Shown in pieces: positions 24,468 to 34,012 of a DNA stretch of 64,000 nt. The notes under the pieces were generated by a model. The model had not been told where the DNA came from and made no database searches. It saw only the letters and a list, made by a program, of their open reading frames with translations. The position numbers and the translations under genes are program-made. How positions within the stretch are numbered: the stretch's first letter is position 1; every line of letters starts with the position of its first letter. Source of the DNA: Xanthomonas vesicatoria ATCC 35937 (GTDB taxonomy: Bacteria; Pseudomonadota; Gammaproteobacteria; Xanthomonadales; Xanthomonadaceae); NCBI RefSeq assembly GCF_001908725.1, contig NZ_CP018725.1, forward strand, positions 2,721,001 to 2,785,000. Direction: 5' to 3'.

Positions 24468-27401
24468 GTGAAGAACAGCTACGCACGAACCGCGTTGTCC
24501 TGCGCGTTGGGGTCCATCCTGCTGGGCATGGCCAGCACTGCCGCCTGGGCACAGTCCAGCGACGCAAGCAACGCCGCGCAAACGCCACCGGCCACAGCCA
24601 GCAACAACGCCGCAGTGACCCAGCTCGACACCGTCACCGTCTCCGGCTACCGACGCAGCATCCAGTTTTCCACCGATGCCAAGCGCGACTCGGTGGGCTT
24701 TGCCGACACCGTGTTTGCCGAGGACATCGGCAAGTTCCCGGACATGAACATCGCCGAGTCACTCAACCGCATCCCCGGCGTGCAGCTGTCGCGCGACGTC
24801 AATGGCGAAGGCCTCAACATCGCCATTCGCGGCCTGGGCACCAGCTTCACCAAGACCACGCTCAACGGCGCCAGCATCGCCACCGCCTCGATCGGGTTGA
24901 ATGCACAAAACCAGAATCGCGAAGTCGACCTGAACCTGTTTCCTACGGAATTTTTCACCCAGCTCACCGTCAGCAAGACTCCCACTGCCAGCATGCTCGA
25001 AGGCGGCGTCTCCGGTGTCGTGGACATGCGCAGCGCACGCCCGTTCGATCGCCCGGGTGTGCACTTCACCTATCAGGCGCAGGCCGACTGGAACAGCACC
25101 AGCGAAAAGACCACCCCGCGTGGCGCCTTCATGGGCAGCTGGACGAACGAGGAAGGCACCCTCGGCGCGCTGTTCGGCGTGGCTTCGGTGCGCAGCAAAC
25201 TGGGCGTGCGCGGTTTCGAGAGCGTGGGTTGGACCAACCCCGGCCTGACCTACACCCAATGCGGCCTCACGCCGCCGGCGGGCACACCAGCCACCAATCA
25301 ACCAACGGCGTGCAACGTCAATGGCGGTGGCAACTGGCGCATCCCCGACCGCGTGCCGGCCACCGCCGGCAGCGGCCTGACCACCGGCGAGACCATCGAC
25401 GCGGCGTGGCTGCTGGCACGCAACCCCGGCTTGAGCATCGACCAGATCAGCGACGCGCTGATTCCGCGCCTTGGCCGCCAGGTCTACATGAATGGCGATC
25501 GCGACCGCGATGCGTCGGTGATGTCGCTGGAATGGCGCCCCTCCGACAGCATGCACTTCTACCTGGACACGCTGTATTCCGAAGCCAAGCGCACCACCGA
25601 GCGGATCAGCATGAATCTGATCGGCCGCAACGGCAACATGATTCCGTTGGGCATGCAGCTGGACCAGAACAACGTGGTCACCAGTGCCACCTTCGCCAAC
25701 GCGCAGTACTTTCTGGAAGCGCGCCCGTACCGGGAGGAGGTCAAGTTCTGGAGCGTCAATCCGGGTGCAGAGTTGTTGTTCGGCGCCGACCAGGACATCA
25801 AGCTCAATGTGCAGGCCAATGCCACGCGCAGCTGGCTGGACCGCGAGTCGCCCAGCATCCTGGTCACCTCGCCGTTCACCACCGTCGACTACCGCAATGA
25901 AGGCGGCGACCGCCCGTCGATCAGCAGCCCGCTCGATCTCAACGACCCCAACCTGGGCTGGGGCTGGAACGGGGGCCGGGTCAATATTCAGAACGAAAAG
26001 CGCGTGACGCAAACCCGCGGCGCACGTGCCGACCTGCAGTTCGGCGAAGACAAGCGCAACATCAAGATCGGCGCCGCCTACGACCAGGCCGAGCGCACCA
26101 TCCGCGGCTTCGACAACAGCATCGCCTGGGAGCAGGTGGTCTGCCGTGGTGGCGGCGGCACCATCTGCAACGGCGGCCCGGGTTCGGCAATCCCGAACTC
26201 GGCGCTGGCCGGCTATTTGCGGCCCGGCCCGGACGGCTTCATCACCGCCGATTTCAACCGCTTCCTCGGCGACACCAACTACTACGCGCTGCGCGACTCT
26301 GCGCCGGAAACCAACTCGGCCAACACCGGCGCCTCGGCCGGCGGCATCCGCGAAAAGAACCTGGGTTTCTACATCGAAACCAACGCCGAAACCGAAGTGT
26401 GGAACCGCACGCTGCGCTTCAACGCCGGCGTGCGTTACGTGACCACCGACCAGACCATCACCGGCCCGGTCACCATCAACGGCATCCGCCGCGTGCAGGT
26501 GCTCGATTCCGACTACAAGGAAACGCTGCCCTCGTTCAACGCAGCCTGGGACGTGGCCGACAACGTGGTGCTGCGCTTGTCCAGCTCGCGCACGCTCACC
26601 CGCCCGGACCCGAGCGCGATGTTGCCCAACACAAACTTCAGCGACCCCTCCGCGCAGACCGCAACCCAGGGCAATCCGAACCTGGCGCCGTACCTGTCCA
26701 CGAATGTCGACTTCGGCGGCGAGTGGTACACCGGCGGCGAAGGCTATGTGGGCCTGACGCTGTTCAACAAGCGCATCAGCGGCTTCACCGTCAATGGCGT
26801 GCGCCGCATTCCCTTCAACGATCTGGGCGTGCCGTACGAGAGCCTGCTGCCGATCCAGCAGGCCGGCCTGGACCAGCGCGGCGGCCCCAATGCCGCCACG
26901 GTGGACGTGCAGACCCAGGTCAATGCCGATGGCGTGCTCAACATCCGCGGCACCGAAGCGATCTGGGTGCAGCCGCTGGACAAGCTGGTCGATGGCATGG
27001 GCTTCAGCGTGAACTACACGCATGTCACCCAATCCTCCGAAGGCGAAGGCATCCCGGCGGTGGCGGTCGGCGTGGCGCCCAACCTGTGGAACGGCACCGT
27101 GTACTGGGAAAAGAACGCCGCGTCGGTGCGCCTGTCCTATACCTGGAACGACGACATGGTGATCTCCGGCGCCAATCAGAACGGCATCCCGTACGCGCGC
27201 CTCAATGCCGACGCGCGCGGCCAGCTGGATCTATCGGCCAGCTACGCGCTGGACTGGCTGCCCTCCAAGCCGCAACTCACCCTCAACGTCACCAACATCA
27301 CCGACGAGCCGCTGCGCACCACCTATGCATGGCCCAACGCCACCTACGACCTGTACGAACCGGGGCGCACCGTCATGCTCGGCATCCGCGGCACATTTTG
27401 A
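24468..27401 (+). CDS. xytA: TonB-dependent outer-membrane receptor of the xylan locus (XytA-like)
   Basis: The protein is 977 aa from a GTG start at 24468, supported by GGGAAGGGA six bases upstream and the signal peptide MKNSYARTALSCALGSILLG...AWAQ. The plug domain follows: DTVTVSGYRRS (TonB-box region), FPDMNIAESLNRIPGVQLSRD, AIRGLGTSFTKTTLNG. The 22-strand barrel runs to a C-terminal Phe (MLGIRGTF), as expected for BamA insertion. Its position beside xylanase and hexuronate genes, under an exact xyl-box, points to uptake of xylo-oligosaccharides or glucuronoxylo-oligosaccharides. The symbol follows Xanthomonas campestris usage and is tentative; the family assignment is firm. Confidence 0.9.
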   Translation: MKNSYARTALSCALGSILLGMASTAAWAQSSDASNAAQTPPATASNNAAVTQLDTVTVSGYRRSIQFSTDAKRDSVGFADTVFAEDIGKFPDMNIAESLNRIPGVQLSRDVNGEGLNIAIRGLGTSFTKTTLNGASIATASIGLNAQNQNREVDLNLFPTEFFTQLTVSKTPTASMLEGGVSGVVDMRSARPFDRPGVHFTYQAQADWNSTSEKTTPRGAFMGSWTNEEGTLGALFGVASVRSKLGVRGFESVGWTNPGLTYTQCGLTPPAGTPATNQPTACNVNGGGNWRIPDRVPATAGSGLTTGETIDAAWLLARNPGLSIDQISDALIPRLGRQVYMNGDRDRDASVMSLEWRPSDSMHFYLDTLYSEAKRTTERISMNLIGRNGNMIPLGMQLDQNNVVTSATFANAQYFLEARPYREEVKFWSVNPGAELLFGADQDIKLNVQANATRSWLDRESPSILVTSPFTTVDYRNEGGDRPSISSPLDLNDPNLGWGWNGGRVNIQNEKRVTQTRGARADLQFGEDKRNIKIGAAYDQAERTIRGFDNSIAWEQVVCRGGGGTICNGGPGSAIPNSALAGYLRPGPDGFITADFNRFLGDTNYYALRDSAPETNSANTGASAGGIREKNLGFYIETNAETEVWNRTLRFNAGVRYVTTDQTITGPVTINGIRRVQVLDSDYKETLPSFNAAWDVADNVVLRLSSSRTLTRPDPSAMLPNTNFSDPSAQTATQGNPNLAPYLSTNVDFGGEWYTGGEGYVGLTLFNKRISGFTVNGVRRIPFNDLGVPYESLLPIQQAGLDQRGGPNAATVDVQTQVNADGVLNIRGTEAIWVQPLDKLVDGMGFSVNYTHVTQSSEGEGIPAVAVGVAPNLWNGTVYWEKNAASVRLSYTWNDDMVISGANQNGIPYARLNADARGQLDLSASYALDWLPSKPQLTLNVTNITDEPLRTTYAWPNATYDLYEPGRTVMLGIRGTF

Positions 27402-27642
27402 CGGTGACCATCGAAACGAGCTCGCCGTTGGCAGCCGGGTGCGTCCGATGTTCGCGATGTACACGCTCTTCGCGTGCAGCGCGCAGCGCGTGCGCCGTCT
27501 TTGCTGCGTGCACGACGGCGCACGATGTTTTACCGGACACTTCAGCTGCTGCGCCCGCGGTCGCGATCCAGATAGGTCGCGGCCAGCGGCGTAGCGCGCG
27601 CCGCGGCGTTTTCCGCAGCACTCTTCGAGCCCGCCGCACCTC

Positions 27643-29130
27643 ATGAACGATCGGTCACAGCAGCTCTCCGTGCGCGAAAAGATCGGCTACAGCCTGGGCG
27701 ACCTGGCCGCCAATCTGATCTTCCAGACATTGGTCACGTTTCTGGCGTTCTTCTATACCGATGTGTTCCGCATCCCGGCGAGCGCAGCGGCCACGTTGAT
27801 CTTTGTGGTCGGCCTGCTCGGCGCGTTCGTATTCACGCCCATCATCGGCATCCTGGCCGACCGCACCCGCACCCGTTGGGGCAAATTCCGCCCGTGGATC
27901 CTGTGGACCGCGCTGCCGTTCGGCGCACTCTCGCTGGCCGCCTTCAACACGCCTGCGCTGGGCGAGCACGGCAAGATCACCTATGCCTTCGCCACCTACA
28001 CCTTGCTGATGCTGGTGTACGTGGCCAACAACCTGCCGTATTCGGCGCTGAGCGGTGTACTCACCGGCAGCATGGAGCAGCGCAACAGTCTGTCGGCCTA
28101 CCGCTTCCTGGCGGTGACGTTCGCGCAGTTCATCATCCAGGTGCTGCTGCTGCCGCTGGTGCTGATCCTGGGCAATGGCGACAAGGCGCAAGGCTTTCGC
28201 AACACCATGGGGTTGTTCGCGGCAGTCGGCACGCTGTGCTTCCTGATCACCTTTTTCACCACGCGCGAGCGGGTGCTGCCGATCGCCGAACAGCGCAGCA
28301 GCGTACGCCAGGACCTCACCGACCTGGTACGCAACAAGCCCTGGCTGGTGATGCTGGCACTGACGATTCTGGTCTTCATCAATCTCGCCATGAAGGGCGG
28401 GATGTACATCTACTACTTCAAGTACTACCTCGACGCGGGCGCGCTGGCGCAGTTTCTCGACAGCGCAGGCTTCAATCGCTTCATTGGCGGCATCAACAGC
28501 GTGCTCAACGATGCCGGCATGACGGCGCTGCAATGGCCGCAGGACGCAGCGACCTCGGCCTTCAGCGTGTTCAGTGCCGGCGGCATCCTGGCGATGATCG
28601 TAGGTATCGGGTTTTCCAAACGCCTGGCCGACCGCTACGGCAAGCGCAACGTGTTTGGTGGCGCGCTACTGATTTCCACGCTGTTTCTGCTGGCCTTCTA
28701 CGTGTATCCGGCAACCGCCATCGGCTGGGTGTTCGCCTCCTATGTGCTGCACGGTTTTTTCTACGGCATCACCATCCCGCTGCTGTGGGCGATGATTGCC
28801 GACGTGGCCGATTACTCGGAGTGGAAGAACCACCGCCGCGCTACTGCCATCATCTTTTCGGCGATGTTGTGCGGCCTGAAGATCGGCCTCAGCGTCGGTG
28901 GTGCACTGGTCGCCGGGCTGCTCGCCTTCTATGGCTACGACGCTACGCTGCCGCAGCAAAGCAGCGCGGTCACCGACGGCATCCGGTTGGCCATCAGCGT
29001 GTACGCGTCCATCCCGTTCCTCCTCGGCACTGCGTTGCTGGTGCTGTACGAGATCGACAAACCGCTGGAAATCCGTATCGAACGCGAACTGGGCGCGCGC
29101 CGTCAGGCCGCACCACTCGCGTCGCCCTAA
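27643..29130 (+). CDS. GPH-family (MelB-like) oligosaccharide:cation symporter
   Basis: The protein is 495 aa with about twelve membrane spans. GPH hallmarks are KIGYSLGDLAANLIFQTL at the N-terminus, GILADRTRTRWGKFRPW in loop 2-3, NNLPYSALSGV and GKRNVFGGALLIS. The closest functional relatives by motif are xyloside and melibiose-type symporters. A 241-bp gap follows the receptor stop and the ribosome site is weak. The next gene, a GH43 without a signal peptide, starts 33 bp after its stop, so the pair probably imports xylo- or arabino-oligosaccharides intact and cleaves them in the cytoplasm. Confidence 0.85.
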   Translation: MNDRSQQLSVREKIGYSLGDLAANLIFQTLVTFLAFFYTDVFRIPASAAATLIFVVGLLGAFVFTPIIGILADRTRTRWGKFRPWILWTALPFGALSLAAFNTPALGEHGKITYAFATYTLLMLVYVANNLPYSALSGVLTGSMEQRNSLSAYRFLAVTFAQFIIQVLLLPLVLILGNGDKAQGFRNTMGLFAAVGTLCFLITFFTTRERVLPIAEQRSSVRQDLTDLVRNKPWLVMLALTILVFINLAMKGGMYIYYFKYYLDAGALAQFLDSAGFNRFIGGINSVLNDAGMTALQWPQDAATSAFSVFSAGGILAMIVGIGFSKRLADRYGKRNVFGGALLISTLFLLAFYVYPATAIGWVFASYVLHGFFYGITIPLLWAMIADVADYSEWKNHRRATAIIFSAMLCGLKIGLSVGGALVAGLLAFYGYDATLPQQSSAVTDGIRLAISVYASIPFLLGTALLVLYEIDKPLEIRIERELGARRQAAPLASP

Positions 29131-29163
29131 CCCCCTCCTCCCACCTCATGCACAGGTACGCGC

Positions 29164-30198
29164 ATGTCCGATGAACTGCAAGCCGCCACACTGCAGGCCC
29201 TGGCGCGCACCGCCATCTCCGCACCGCTGGTCACCCACCTCTACACGGCCGACCCGTCGGCACACGTGTTCGACGGGGCGCTGTACATCTATCCCTCGCA
29301 CGACATCGATGCCGGCGTGGCCTTCAGCGACGACGGCTCGCATTTCGGCATGGAGGATTACCACGTCTTTCGCATGGCGCATCCCACTGCACCGGTCGAA
29401 GACCTGGGCGAAGTGCTGCACGTGCGCGCTGTGCCCTGGGCACAGCGCCAGATGTGGGCACCGGATGCCGCACAGCGCAACGGCAAGACCTACCTGTATT
29501 TCCCGGCAAAACGCGCCGACGGCATCTTCCAGATCGGCGTGGCGGTGAGCGAGCGCCCCGAAGGACCGTTCGTGGCCGAAGCCGAACCGATCGCAGGCAC
29601 CTACTCGATCGACCCGGCTGTGTTCCGCGACACCGACGGCGAGCACTACCTGTATTTCGGCGGCATCTGGGGCGGCCAGCTGCAGCACTACCGCGACAAC
29701 GTCCACGCACAGACCCATCAGGAACCCGAAGGCGCAATGCCTGCGCTCGGCCCACGCGTCGGCCGCCTGCGCGAAGACATGCGGCAGTTGATCGAGCCCA
29801 CCCGCGAGGTGGAGATCCTCGACGAACACGGCGCCCCGCTACGCGCCGACGACCATGCCCGTCGTTTCTTCGAAGGCCCCTGGGTCCATCATCACGCCGG
29901 CCGCTATTACCTGTCGTACTCCACCGGCGACACCCACCTGATCTGCTACGCCACCAGCGATTCGCCCTACGGCCCGTTCACCTATCAAGGCGTGTTGCTG
30001 GCACCGGTCATCGGCTGGACCACACACCACTCCATCTGCGCGTTCGCCGGCCAGTGGTATTTGTTCTATCACGACTCCAGCCTGTCGCAAGGCCAAACGC
30101 ATCTGCGCAGCATCAAGATGACACCGCTGGAGCATCTGGCGGACGGCACGATTGCGACGATCTACCCGTACGGAAAGGATGCCGTCTCGCCGTGGTGA
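29164..30198 (+). CDS. Cytoplasmic GH43 beta-xylosidase / arabinofuranosidase
   Basis: The protein is 344 aa with no signal peptide, unlike the exported GH43 at 3983-5683. The catalytic carboxylates of the five-bladed fold are visible: Asp30 in LYTADPSAHVFDG, an Asp in TYSIDPAVFRDTDG and a Glu in FFEGPWVHHHAGRYYLSYS. There is no C-terminal lectin-like module, so it is a minimal one-domain GH43 of a different subfamily. Coupling to the upstream symporter suggests it acts on imported disaccharides or short oligosaccharides. Whether it releases xylose or arabinose cannot be decided from sequence. Confidence 0.88.
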   Translation: MSDELQAATLQALARTAISAPLVTHLYTADPSAHVFDGALYIYPSHDIDAGVAFSDDGSHFGMEDYHVFRMAHPTAPVEDLGEVLHVRAVPWAQRQMWAPDAAQRNGKTYLYFPAKRADGIFQIGVAVSERPEGPFVAEAEPIAGTYSIDPAVFRDTDGEHYLYFGGIWGGQLQHYRDNVHAQTHQEPEGAMPALGPRVGRLREDMRQLIEPTREVEILDEHGAPLRADDHARRFFEGPWVHHHAGRYYLSYSTGDTHLICYATSDSPYGPFTYQGVLLAPVIGWTTHHSICAFAGQWYLFYHDSSLSQGQTHLRSIKMTPLEHLADGTIATIYPYGKDAVSPW

Positions 30199-30680
30199 CA
30201 TGGGGGGTCACGTTCGCTGTGATCGGTCCCTCATGGGGCCGTCGGCCGATGTGCATCAGAGCGGCCGATAGAACGACGGCGCTCATCGCCAGGCCGGCCC
30301 GTTCAATGCTCAGCGTGGCATCGACCATCCGCGCGCTACGGTTCTAGGTGCGCCATCCACACACCCTGACGAGCGCTGGCTACGTATCAGTCGCTCTAAA
30401 AGTGCTCCTGGCCCTGCACTGGCATGGCGCTTGATTGCCAGCACGCGCGCCGACTGTCGCGCTGCGACGCGACATCCTGCGATCCTGTCTTAGCCCGCCT
30501 GACCACCGCAGCAATCTGCGGCAATCCCATTCTTCAATGTGTCCGAGCAGCCGTCGCAACGGTAGCGCCCGTCAACGATCGATAGCATCGCGACTTTCGG
30601 TAGACAGCGCATTGCACGCTGCATCCACATGCGCCATCGCAACGTATGCCCATGCATTGAGTCTCTTGAGAGAAGTTGCC
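30199..30680. other. Long intergenic region before the lipocalin gene
   Basis: This 482-bp stretch has no supportable gene or RNA. An open frame in the lipocalin phase extends upstream but encodes arginine/serine-rich sequence without family features. No operator-like palindrome of the xyl-box type was seen. Confidence 0.4.
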
Positions 30681-31214
30681 ATGCGCCAGGCGTCGATGCT
30701 GTTCTTACTCACCCTTGCGGTCTACGGCAGTGCAAGCGGTAGCGAGCCGCGCTCCGCCCTGCCCCACGCCGACAGCGTCGACGTGCCGCGCTTCATGGGC
30801 GACTGGTATGTCATCGCGCATATTCCGACCCGTCCCGAACGCAAGGCCTACGATGCAGTAGAGAGCTATGCGCTGCGACCGGATGGTCGTATCCAGACCA
30901 CCTTCACGTTTCGCAAGGGCAGCTTCCAGGCACCGCTCAAGTCCATGCATCCGATCGGGCAGGTCGCAAAGGAGGGAAATGGCGCGCTGTGGCGCATGCA
31001 ATTCATCTGGCCATTCAAGGCCGAATATGTCATCGCCTGGCGCGATGCCGACTATACCCAGACCATCGTGGCGCGGAGCAAGCGCGACTACGTCTGGTAC
31101 ATGGCACGGACCCCACAGGTGTCCGATGCCGATTATCAACAAGCGGTTGAGCGCATCGCGGCGATGGGCTACGACGTGTCACAGCTGCGACGCGTCCCGC
31201 AGTCGCCGCGTTGA
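30681..31214 (+). CDS. Blc-type bacterial lipocalin
   Basis: The protein is 177 aa from the ATG at 30681, preceded by GAGAGAAG. The start MRQASMLFLLTLAVYGSASG is a signal peptide, and no lipobox Cys is present, so it is probably soluble in the periplasm rather than a lipoprotein like E. coli Blc. The lipocalin structurally conserved regions are RFMGDWYVIAHIP near the N-terminus, SYALRPDGRIQTTFTF and a later YVWYMARTPQVSD. The family binds fatty acids or lysophospholipids during envelope stress. The gene stands alone. Confidence 0.82.
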   Translation: MRQASMLFLLTLAVYGSASGSEPRSALPHADSVDVPRFMGDWYVIAHIPTRPERKAYDAVESYALRPDGRIQTTFTFRKGSFQAPLKSMHPIGQVAKEGNGALWRMQFIWPFKAEYVIAWRDADYTQTIVARSKRDYVWYMARTPQVSDADYQQAVERIAAMGYDVSQLRRVPQSPR

Positions 31215-31227
31215 TGCCGACCAACAT

Positions 31228-31257
31228 GTTGGAGAGCCGCACGCCGCGCTCTCCAAC
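31228..31257. terminator. Shared hairpin between convergent genes
   Basis: Arms GTTGGAGAGC and GCTCTCCAAC pair over 10 bp with a 10-base loop, starting 13 bases after the lipocalin stop and lying 15 bases beyond the RraB-remnant stop on the other strand. No long T tract follows on either strand, so terminator strength is uncertain. Confidence 0.55.
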
Positions 31258-31272
31258 AACCTGCCGCGCACA

Positions 31273-31625
31273 TCAGACGCCGTGGGTGTCCACCGAGAAT
31301 TCCCATCCATCGTTCAAGCCACCCAAGGGCTTGGCCTCCGTCGCCAACTCTTCCTCGAACGCGCAAATCGCCTTGTAGGTCGGCACCATGGTCGGGTACA
31401 CGGTGACATCCATGGGGAATGCCGTGTTGCCGGGTAATGACAGCAGCGGACTTTCTGCTCGAAGCGCAGCAACGTCACCGAGAACTCCAGTGCCGATTCC
31501 TTGCTCGGGAACACCACGGAAAAGGCAATCTCGCGCGGCTTGGAAAGGTCCACGCCCTGCTGCGCGATGTGCCAAAGGGTGTCGCCATTATCGTCTTTGG
31601 GATAAAGAGCTGGATCGCGCTGCAT
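31273..31625 (-). pseudogene. Frameshifted RraB-family (RNase E inhibitor-like) remnant
   Basis: From the ATG at 31625 the first frame gives DGDTLWHIAQQGVDLSKP and ESALEFSVTLLRFEQKV. The homology then continues in another frame as LPGNTAFPMDVTVYPTMVP and ELATEAKPLGGLNDGWEF to the stop at 31273. The switch is near 31430-31445 and looks like the loss of a few bases between HYP and LPGNT. The two halves together resemble the RraB/DUF695-type domain that regulates RNase E in gamma-proteobacteria. As it stands no full-length product can be made. A sequencing error is the main alternative. Confidence 0.65.
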
Positions 31626-31896
31626 AAAGTACTCACAAATAGCGGTTTTTGACTGCGAAACAATACCCCCGTCTTACCCGGAGCGACGCGCGGTGCTGAT
31701 AGCGACCAACGGATCAAGTCACCTATTCAACGATATCGTCGAGCCCCAGCGGGAAGAAACGGCGTGGCACTGCTTGAATGGCCACCCGCACGCTAGATGC
31801 GGGTCGGAGTGCTGTGCGCTCTCTGTGTCTGCCGAAGTGCCGAAATGACTAGCCCGCTGAGTGGCGATCACGCTCAATGCGCAGCCTCCATGTGAA

Positions 31897-32469
31897 TCAA
31901 GGCAGCCAGACCAGATTCAACACCTGCGGATCCGCCGTCACCTTGACGAGCTTGCCGCTGGGGCCGAACTGCACCTGGTATTCGGAAAAGCTGTCGCGCC
32001 AGTAGCGCCACAGCGAGGCTTCCAGATTCGGGTTCTCGCTGCTGATCGGATAGCCGACCGCCATCAGCACCTGTTCGCGGGTCATGCCACCGGTGAGCTT
32101 GCCGTCCATGATGGCCTGGCGAATCTTGGGCGGATACGTGGCGAGCTTGAGCTTGGGATCGGCGGTGACCACGTAGCGCGCGGCAAAGGCAGTGTTGTCC
32201 AGATCGCGGCTGTAGTCGTTGCCGATGGACTGCTTGTCACCGGCGATCTTGAGGTTGACGCGGTTGCGGCCGAAACCGGTGACGCTGACCGGGGTGCCGA
32301 CGGGGAGCACGCGCTTGCCGTCTTCGGCGTAGTTGCTGTCGCTGATCCAGCTGCCGTCGGTGCGCAGGTTGCAGCACAGGAAACCGTCGTACTTGGCGAC
32401 GTCGGCGGCAGTGGCCAGGTTGGCGGCGGTGAGCAGGCTCAGGGCCAGCAGGGAAGAACGCAAACGCAT
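31897..32469 (-). CDS. Small exported protein of unknown function, SmpA/BamE-like C-terminus
   Basis: The protein is 190 aa from the ATG at 32469, which has an AAGGAG ribosome site and gives the signal peptide MRLRSSLLALSLLTAANLATA. The frame runs open upstream, but only this start yields an export signal. The middle has small beta-rich segments (GFLCCNLRTDGSWISDSNY, GTPVSVTGFGRNRVNLKI). The C-terminal part, GMTREQVLMAVGYPISSEN followed by WRYW and a beta strand, resembles the SmpA/OmlA fold of envelope proteins. It is probably a periplasmic component, and nothing more can be said. Confidence 0.72.
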   Translation of the reverse strand: MRLRSSLLALSLLTAANLATAADVAKYDGFLCCNLRTDGSWISDSNYAEDGKRVLPVGTPVSVTGFGRNRVNLKIAGDKQSIGNDYSRDLDNTAFAARYVVTADPKLKLATYPPKIRQAIMDGKLTGGMTREQVLMAVGYPISSENPNLEASLWRYWRDSFSEYQVQFGPSGKLVKVTADPQVLNLVWLP

Positions 32470-32617
32470 CGTAAAGACTCCTTTCTCGACGGCCATGGCC
32501 GCGCGGCAATGATGAGGTGGGGCGCGCCGCCGTTTTCCCCAGCGGCGCACCAGCATTGTCGCAGCCACGGGCGGGTTGGCAAGCGCCCCGGGTGACGCGG
32601 ACGGCCCGTGGTTGTGT

Positions 32618-32833
32618 ATGCTCGGAGCCGTGGAAACTCTCTCACCCGCCGAGATCACCGAGCAGATCGCCGAGTTGCGACGCGCCCATCGCGCGTTGGA
32701 CGAGGAGATTCAGCGCGTGCCTGCGAACGTGGAGGACGAGTTGCAGATGAAGCGCTTGAAGAAGCGCAAGCTGCATCTCAAGGACTGCATTACGCGGTTG
32801 GAGATGGAACTGGTGCCCGACGAACCGGCGTGA
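32618..32833 (+). CDS. DUF465 / YdcH-family small protein
   Basis: This is 71 aa from the ATG at 32618; a GTG at 32630 is an equally likely start, since GGAG sits a few bases before it. The body is two helices, PAEITEQIAELRRAHRALDEEI and EDELQMKRLKKRKLHLKDCI, which matches the DUF465 helical hairpin. These small cytoplasmic proteins are widespread and have no firm function. It diverges from the secreted protein at 31897-32469, with 148 bp between the two starts. Confidence 0.78.
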   Translation: MLGAVETLSPAEITEQIAELRRAHRALDEEIQRVPANVEDELQMKRLKKRKLHLKDCITRLEMELVPDEPA

Positions 32834-33075
32834 GGTTTGTGCTTGCGGCTGCTTGGGCTTGCTTTTGTGGTGATGAGTATCGGCAAGCCGGTGACAGGCA
32901 GTTGATTCAGTCGGTGATGCATGCAGACTTGTCTGATGTGGTGGTCGCAGGCTGAGGCTATTCGCGTTAGTAGCTTGCGCTGTGCCTCACCGCCCTCCCC
33001 GCTACGCGTCCGGCCCACGCTTACGGCGCGGGCGCTCCAAAACATTCTGCAGTTCCAGCTCGGATCAGAAACCAG

Positions 33076-33861
33076 TCACGCGTTATTGTAGCGTCGGTGG
33101 AACTCGTTTTCGTAAACGGTTGCGTGTTGACACTCGTACTGATACAAAAGCGACTCCTCAAACGAACTGTACATCGGTTCCAGAGCTCTACTCTGAGGAT
33201 GCTCCTGAAGAAACCAACGGTCAGGGTGATCGCCCTCTCCATGGGCGCGTAATGCACCACGTGCTTCCTCAAAGATCTGGGCGCTCGACAGGCCGCTGTT
33301 GTACTCGATGCGCTCGAGCTCTCGCGCGTAGCTGGCTGCATTGAATGCGCCGTATTGGGCAAGGCCGTACACGGCCTCTGCTTCGGAACTACGGGCTAGA
33401 TTATTCATTTCGAACACCAGCGCGCTAACCAGGGAAGGCCCATCTCCACTCCCGGCATTTGACAGCGTTTGCGGCGAAAGGAGAATGGCGCGATTGGTCA
33501 GATTCGTGGCCGCGACGTTGACGTTCCCCTCGCGAATGTCAACGCCCCCTTCGTCCCGAATCGTGCCCGCCACAGCCCTGAATGTAGGCGAGCTGCGGTA
33601 GAGATCGCCAAGCACGTTAATGGCTCTCGTCAAACGACTATCGCTCGGTTCACTCAAACGGAGACTGGTCCGGATGGAGGACCATTGAGAATGCGATGGA
33701 CGTGCCGCCATCGAGCGTAGCGATAACCCGTCAAGTGCCGAAGACCGCGTGCTTGGGGTCGGCCCCGCTGACGCACCTTGTGGTATCGGGCTAGTTGAAG
33801 CAGCGGAAGACGAATCGCCGCCGTAAACACTCGTCGAATTTTTGGATACACACAGTCCCAT
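33076..33861 (-). CDS. Candidate type III effector with N-myristoylation motif
   Basis: The protein is 261 aa starting MGLCVSKNSTS. Gly2 and Ser6 fit the eukaryotic myristoylation signal MGxxxS, and Cys4 could be palmitoylated, the arrangement used by XopE and XopJ class effectors to reach the plant plasma membrane. Residues 1-60 are rich in Ser, Thr, Pro and Ala, typical of type III secretion signals. The C-terminal domain (about 75-261) contains LTRAINVLGDLYRSSPTFR, SLVSALVFEMNNLARSSEAE and a tail YENEFHRRYNNA. I recognise no XopE transglutaminase-type or HExxH catalytic motif. GC is lower than in its neighbours. No PIP box was found upstream. Confidence 0.6.
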   Translation of the reverse strand: MGLCVSKNSTSVYGGDSSSAASTSPIPQGASAGPTPSTRSSALDGLSLRSMAARPSHSQWSSIRTSLRLSEPSDSRLTRAINVLGDLYRSSPTFRAVAGTIRDEGGVDIREGNVNVAATNLTNRAILLSPQTLSNAGSGDGPSLVSALVFEMNNLARSSEAEAVYGLAQYGAFNAASYARELERIEYNSGLSSAQIFEEARGALRAHGEGDHPDRWFLQEHPQSRALEPMYSSFEESLLYQYECQHATVYENEFHRRYNNA

Positions 33862-34012
33862 TATCAGCTCCGTCTAGTACGTATTCGAACGTTAAACACA
33901 CCAATGGGGCGACTGCGGCGCGCCAGCGAAATAGAGGAGTTCAAAGCGATTCTCGTAGATCTGTCCGATGGTGAAAATTTGCAAGCTTCCTAGAGCAGCC
34001 CGCTCCCTTGTC

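Noticed and set aside
24759..27032. 757-codon open frame antisense to the TonB receptor
   Set aside because: It is a GC-rich shadow frame: low-complexity Ala/Val/His/Arg content, no family motifs, and full overlap with a well-supported receptor.
33862..34012. PIP box (TTCGB-N15-TTCGB) upstream of the candidate effector
   Set aside because: Two TTCG elements exist on the minus strand, but they are about 41 bases apart, not the 20-base period required.
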